Source: Cupriavidus oxalaticus | GTDB taxonomy: Bacteria > Pseudomonadota > Gammaproteobacteria > Burkholderiales > Burkholderiaceae | Direction: 5' to 3' | Assembly: GCF_004768545.1 (NCBI RefSeq) | Contig: NZ_CP038635.1 | Coordinates: forward strand, 186,001 to 250,000 | DNA length: 64,000 bases | Shown here: positions 61,063-64,000 of the stretch, one piece after another | Numbering within the stretch: position 1 is the first letter of the stretch | Layout of the letters: each line of letters starts with the position of its first letter | Made by a program: the position numbers and the translations under genes | The notes under the pieces: model-generated | What the model saw: only the letters and a program-made list of their open reading frames with translations | The model's database searches: none | Told to the model about the DNA's origin: nothing

Positions 61063-62298
61063 ATGACCCGCACCCGCATCCCCGCGATCACCCTCGCGCT
61101 GGTCGCCATCGGCTTTGCCGCGATGTTCGTCTCGACCGCGGTGAAGGGCCTGTACCAGGTGTATTTCGTCGACCTCGCTGCCCACTTCGGCCAGGGCCGC
61201 GCGCAGTTCGCCTGGTCCGGCAGCGTGTTCATGCTGGCGACGGGACTGATGTCGCCGGTGGTCGGCGCACTAAGCGATCGGGTCGGGCCGCTGCGCACGG
61301 CCGCGACGGGAGCATTGGCCGCGGGGCTGGCGCTGGGCAGCGTGGCGTGGTGGCACCAGTCGCTCGCATTCTTCGTGCTGGCGTTCGGGCTGGCGGGCGC
61401 GTTCGGCCTGGCGGCGATGACCTTTGTGCCGATGGGCATCCTGGTCGATCGCCTGTTCGAGGAGCGCAGGAAGGGACTGGCCTATGCGGTCGTGACGAAC
61501 GGTACCGCGATCGGATTCATCGTGCTGTCGCCGCTGTGGATCTGGCTGCAGCCGCGGGCGGGATGGACCACGGCCTTCGGCGCGGCGGGGGTGGTGTTCG
61601 CGCTGCCGGTGGCTGGCGCGCTGTGGCTGGCCTCGCGCCGGGAGCCGCGAGCCGCGCCGGCGCCGCAGGCGGCGGAGGTCTCGGCATGGGCGGTGGTCCG
61701 GCGCGACCCGGTCTTCTATGCGCTGGCGGCGGGCTTCTTCGGTTGTGGAGCGACCATGGCCTTCATCGACGTGCACCTGGTGGCGCACTGGCAGGGACAA
61801 GGCGTGCCACGGCTGGCGATGGGCACCGCGCTGAGCACGCTGGGCGTGCTGGAGCTGGCCAGCGGCATTGTCTCCGGCGCGCTGGCGTTGCGGTGGGACA
61901 AGCATCGCCTGCTGGCGGGGTTCTATGCACTGCGCTCGCTGTCGATGGTGCTGCTGCTGGTGCCGGGCCTTGGCGTGCTGCCCTTTGCAATGGGCTTTGG
62001 CGCAAGCTACCTGGGCACGGTGATCCTGACCTCGATGTTCTGCTTCGAGCGCTATGGCAGCCGGATCAAGGGCAAGGTATTCGGGCTGCTGTTCCTGGGC
62101 CACCAGTTGGGCGCCTTCCTGACGGTGCAGCTGGGCGCGTGGTCGTTCGATGCCACGCGCAGCTACCGGCACGCCATCGTCGCGCTGGTCGGGATCACGC
62201 TGTGTTCGGCGGCATGTTCGTGGTTCGGGCTGCGCCGGGCGGGGGCGTTGCCGGTGGTGGCGACTGGCCGGGCGCAGGCTGTGGCACCGAGCCGTTGA
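61063..62298 (+). CDS. MFS transporter
   Basis: Twelve-helix permease of 411 residues from MTRTRIPAITLALVAIG. MFS motif A-like loop ALSDRVGPLRTAATG after helix 2, and a central basic loop (ASRREPRAAPAPQAAE). It resembles monocarboxylate/oxalate-type MFS porters in layout, but the substrate is not evident. Divergent from the broken GlxA gene with 165 bases between, so that regulator may once have controlled it. Confidence 0.85.
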   Translation: MTRTRIPAITLALVAIGFAAMFVSTAVKGLYQVYFVDLAAHFGQGRAQFAWSGSVFMLATGLMSPVVGALSDRVGPLRTAATGALAAGLALGSVAWWHQSLAFFVLAFGLAGAFGLAAMTFVPMGILVDRLFEERRKGLAYAVVTNGTAIGFIVLSPLWIWLQPRAGWTTAFGAAGVVFALPVAGALWLASRREPRAAPAPQAAEVSAWAVVRRDPVFYALAAGFFGCGATMAFIDVHLVAHWQGQGVPRLAMGTALSTLGVLELASGIVSGALALRWDKHRLLAGFYALRSLSMVLLLVPGLGVLPFAMGFGASYLGTVILTSMFCFERYGSRIKGKVFGLLFLGHQLGAFLTVQLGAWSFDATRSYRHAIVALVGITLCSAACSWFGLRRAGALPVVATGRAQAVAPSR

Positions 62299-62307
62299 AT
62301 CGGCATC

Positions 62308-62508
62308 ATGTTGCTGAAACTTCTGCTGGCGTCCGCCACGCTGGCGCCACTGGCGGCGGCCTGCACGATGCCGTGCACGCGGCAGGCCCGGATTCTCCTG
62401 TTCGTGGTGCTGGCGCTCGCCGGCACCGCCATGCTGATGCTGGACCCGCTCTCCGCCGCGCTGGCTCGCGTGGACGGCATTCTTGCCGCGCCCGGGTGCG
62501 GCGGCTGA
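62308..62508 (+). CDS. Possible small membrane protein
   Basis: A 66-residue frame nine bases after the MFS gene. It has two hydrophobic stretches (LLKLLLASATLAPLAAAC and ILLFVVLALAGTAMLML) and a Cys-Gly end. No ribosome-binding site is obvious and I recognise no family, but the hydrophobic pattern and operon-like spacing make it worth keeping. Confidence 0.4.
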   Translation: MLLKLLLASATLAPLAAACTMPCTRQARILLFVVLALAGTAMLMLDPLSAALARVDGILAAPGCGG

Positions 62509-62510
62509 TG

Positions 62511-62544
62511 CCGGCTCAGGCCGGCTCAGGCCGGCTGAGGCCGG
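62511..62544 (+). repeat. Ten-base tandem repeat
   Basis: CCGGCTCAGG, CCGGCTCAGG, CCGGCTGAGG and a partial CCGG in tandem just after the small ORF; a likely slippage site. Confidence 0.85.
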
Positions 62545-62711
62545 TCAGCACCGGGCGATCGCGCGTTCTCTATCATTCCGACGTCGTGCCCGCTGGGGCG
62601 CTGGCGCCGAAAGTGACGTCCGCGCAGTGCGGCAGGCGTAAACTAGCGCGCTTTTTCCGGGCCGCCGCCAATGCAGAAGCAGGCGCGCCGGCCACTGCTG
62701 CAGGAGTCTGA

Positions 62712-64000
62712 ATGAGTTTGTTCCGCACCAAGGACATCGACGCGATGCTGGCCGTCGCGCGCGATGACGGCTTGAGGAAGGTGCTGGGTCCGGTCGACCT
62801 GGTGATGATGGGAATCGGCGCCATCATCGGCACCGGGATTTTCGTGCTGACCGGCACCGGCGCGCTGACCGCGGGGCCGGCGCTGACCGTGTCCTTCGTC
62901 ATTGCCGCGCTGGCGTGCGGCTTTGCCGCGTTGTGCTACGCGGAGTTTGCCTCGGCCATCCCGGTATCGGGATCGATCTATACCTACAGCTATGCCACGC
63001 TTGGCGAGATCGTCGCGTGGATGATCGGGTGGGACCTGCTGCTGGAATACGGGCTGGCCACCTCGGCCGTATCGGTGGGCTGGTCGGGCTATTTCCAGTC
63101 GCTGATGGCGGGCTTCGGGCTGAAGCTGCCGGCGGCGCTGACCGCCGCGCCGGGCTCGGTGCCGGGCGTGGAGACCCTGATCAACCTCCCGGCCTGCCTG
63201 ATCATGCTGGCCATCACCTGGGTCGTGTCTTACGGCGTGCGCGAATCCACGCGCGTGAACAACCTGATGGTGGCCGTGAAGATCGGCGTGGTGGTGCTGT
63301 TTATCGCGGTCGGCGTCTGGCACGTGCAGCCGGCCAACTGGGAGCCGTTTGCGCCGTTCGGCTTCAGCGGCATCTTCAATGCGGCGGCGCTGGTGTTCTT
63401 CGCCTTTATCGGCTTCGATGCGGTGACTTCTGCGGCCGAAGAAGTGCGCAACCCGCGCCGCGACCTGCCGATCGGCATCGTCGGCTCGCTGGCCGTATGC
63501 ACGGTGCTGTATGTCGTGGTGGCGGCGATCATGACCGGCATCGTGCCGTTCGCCAAGTTTGCCGGCGTCGACCACCCGGTGTCGCTGGCGCTGCAATACG
63601 CGGGGCAAAACTGGGTCGCGGGCTTTGTCGACCTGGGCGCGATCCTGGGCATGACCACGGTGATCCTGGTGATGACCTACGGCCAGACCCGCGTGATCTT
63701 CGCCATGTCGCGCGACGGGCTGTTGCCGGAGCGGCTGTCGTCGGTGCATCCCGTGCATGCGACGCCTTACTTCGCCACCTGGACCGTGGGCCTGATCTTT
63801 GCCGCGATTGCCGGCTTCGTGCCGCTGAACGTGCTGGCCGAGCTGATCAATATCGGCACGCTGGCGGCCTTTACGCTGATCTCGGTGGCGGTGCTGGTGC
63901 TGCGCAAGACCCGTCCCGACCTGCCGCGCGCGTTCCGCTGCCCGGGCGTGCCGGTGGTGCCGCTGCTGTCGGTCGGCTTCTGCCTGTTCCTGATGGCGCA
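62712..64000 (+). CDS. APC-family amino-acid permease (partial, cut by window end)
   Basis: Cationic-amino-acid-transporter-like permease; 429 residues are visible and the 3' end lies outside the window. First helix carries the APC signature IGAIIGTGIFVLTGTGAL; FFAFIGFDAVTSAAEEVRNP and MTTVILVMTYGQTRVIFAMS are later conserved blocks. A TAAACT box near 62639 may be its -10. The start ATG 62712 gives the usual hydrophilic head before helix 1. Confidence 0.88.
   Translation, partial: MSLFRTKDIDAMLAVARDDGLRKVLGPVDLVMMGIGAIIGTGIFVLTGTGALTAGPALTVSFVIAALACGFAALCYAEFASAIPVSGSIYTYSYATLGEIVAWMIGWDLLLEYGLATSAVSVGWSGYFQSLMAGFGLKLPAALTAAPGSVPGVETLINLPACLIMLAITWVVSYGVRESTRVNNLMVAVKIGVVVLFIAVGVWHVQPANWEPFAPFGFSGIFNAAALVFFAFIGFDAVTSAAEEVRNPRRDLPIGIVGSLAVCTVLYVVVAAIMTGIVPFAKFAGVDHPVSLALQYAGQNWVAGFVDLGAILGMTTVILVMTYGQTRVIFAMSRDGLLPERLSSVHPVHATPYFATWTVGLIFAAIAGFVPLNVLAELINIGTLAAFTLISVAVLVLRKTRPDLPRAFRCPGVPVVPLLSVGFCLFLMA

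Overview
The window is very GC-rich, densely coding DNA from a Gram-negative betaproteobacterium, most likely Cupriavidus (or the neighbouring genus Ralstonia). Pointers are the lipid A/Kdo enzymes, an S-adenosylhomocysteine (SAH) riboswitch in front of ahcY-metF, a Bug-type solute receptor beside a LysR gene, a DmeF-type metal exporter, PPK2, and uninterrupted housekeeping gene order. The genus call rests on recalled gene content and order, not on a search. No prophage, CRISPR array, complete insertion sequence, plasmid function or secretion system is visible, so this looks like chromosomal backbone with a few scars.

Layout. 1-6.4 kb: DMT exporter, thioesterase, AmpG-like permease, M48 protease and an unusual cytoplasmic subtilisin. 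6.4-14.3 kb: argC, exonuclease III, pyrE, patatin, PPK2, dapF and two lipid A acyltransferases. 14.3-17.5 kb: metK behind a structured leader, then an 0.8-kb gene-free zone of nested inverted repeats, then Kdo 3-hydroxylase. 17.7-21.1 kb: GMC oxidoreductase and an AidB-like acyl-CoA dehydrogenase. 21.3-26.9 kb: thiC-thiO-thiS-thiG-thiE under a TPP riboswitch; thiE carries an extra N-terminal domain. 27-32 kb: thioesterase, PGDYG protein, thiD, then the SAH-riboswitch operon ahcY-yvlD-like-metF. 32-38.8 kb: Mut7-C protein, 5-formyl-THF cyclo-ligase, soluble lytic transglycosylase, NDUFA9-like protein, GST and CCA-adding enzyme. 38.8-39.2 kb: a scar joining two gene remnants (universal stress protein and sugar ABC permease). 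39.2-43.1 kb: DUF2905, MidA-like methyltransferase, FolM-like reductase, folB and ttcA. 43.1-47.6 kb: lipoprotein, glmU and glmS. 47.6-54.7 kb: SphA-like porin, LysR/Bug pair, bacterioferritin, an atypical tRNA-Cys, GNAT, DmeF exporter and a fluoroacetate-dehalogenase-like hydrolase. 54.9-64 kb: MocR regulator divergent from an omega-amino-acid transaminase and malonate/methylmalonate-semialdehyde dehydrogenase, a frameshifted GlxA-type regulator divergent from an MFS permease, and an amino-acid permease cut by the window edge.

The genes combine into several modules. The methyl cycle has metK, ahcY and metF, with an RNA switch confirmed for ahcY and suspected for metK. Thiamine synthesis has thiC/O/S/G/E plus thiD. 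Envelope building uses glmS-glmU, two acyltransferases, Kdo hydroxylase, lytic transglycosylase and the AmpG-like permease. One-carbon/folate metabolism has folB, a folM-like gene, metF and the cyclo-ligase. A beta-alanine-type catabolic pair probably sits under MocR control. The most unusual items are the nested repeat zone, the metK leader, the thiE fusion domain, the remnant junction at 39.0 kb, the defective T-stem of tRNA-Cys and the broken GlxA gene. I found no convincing wholly new multi-gene system.
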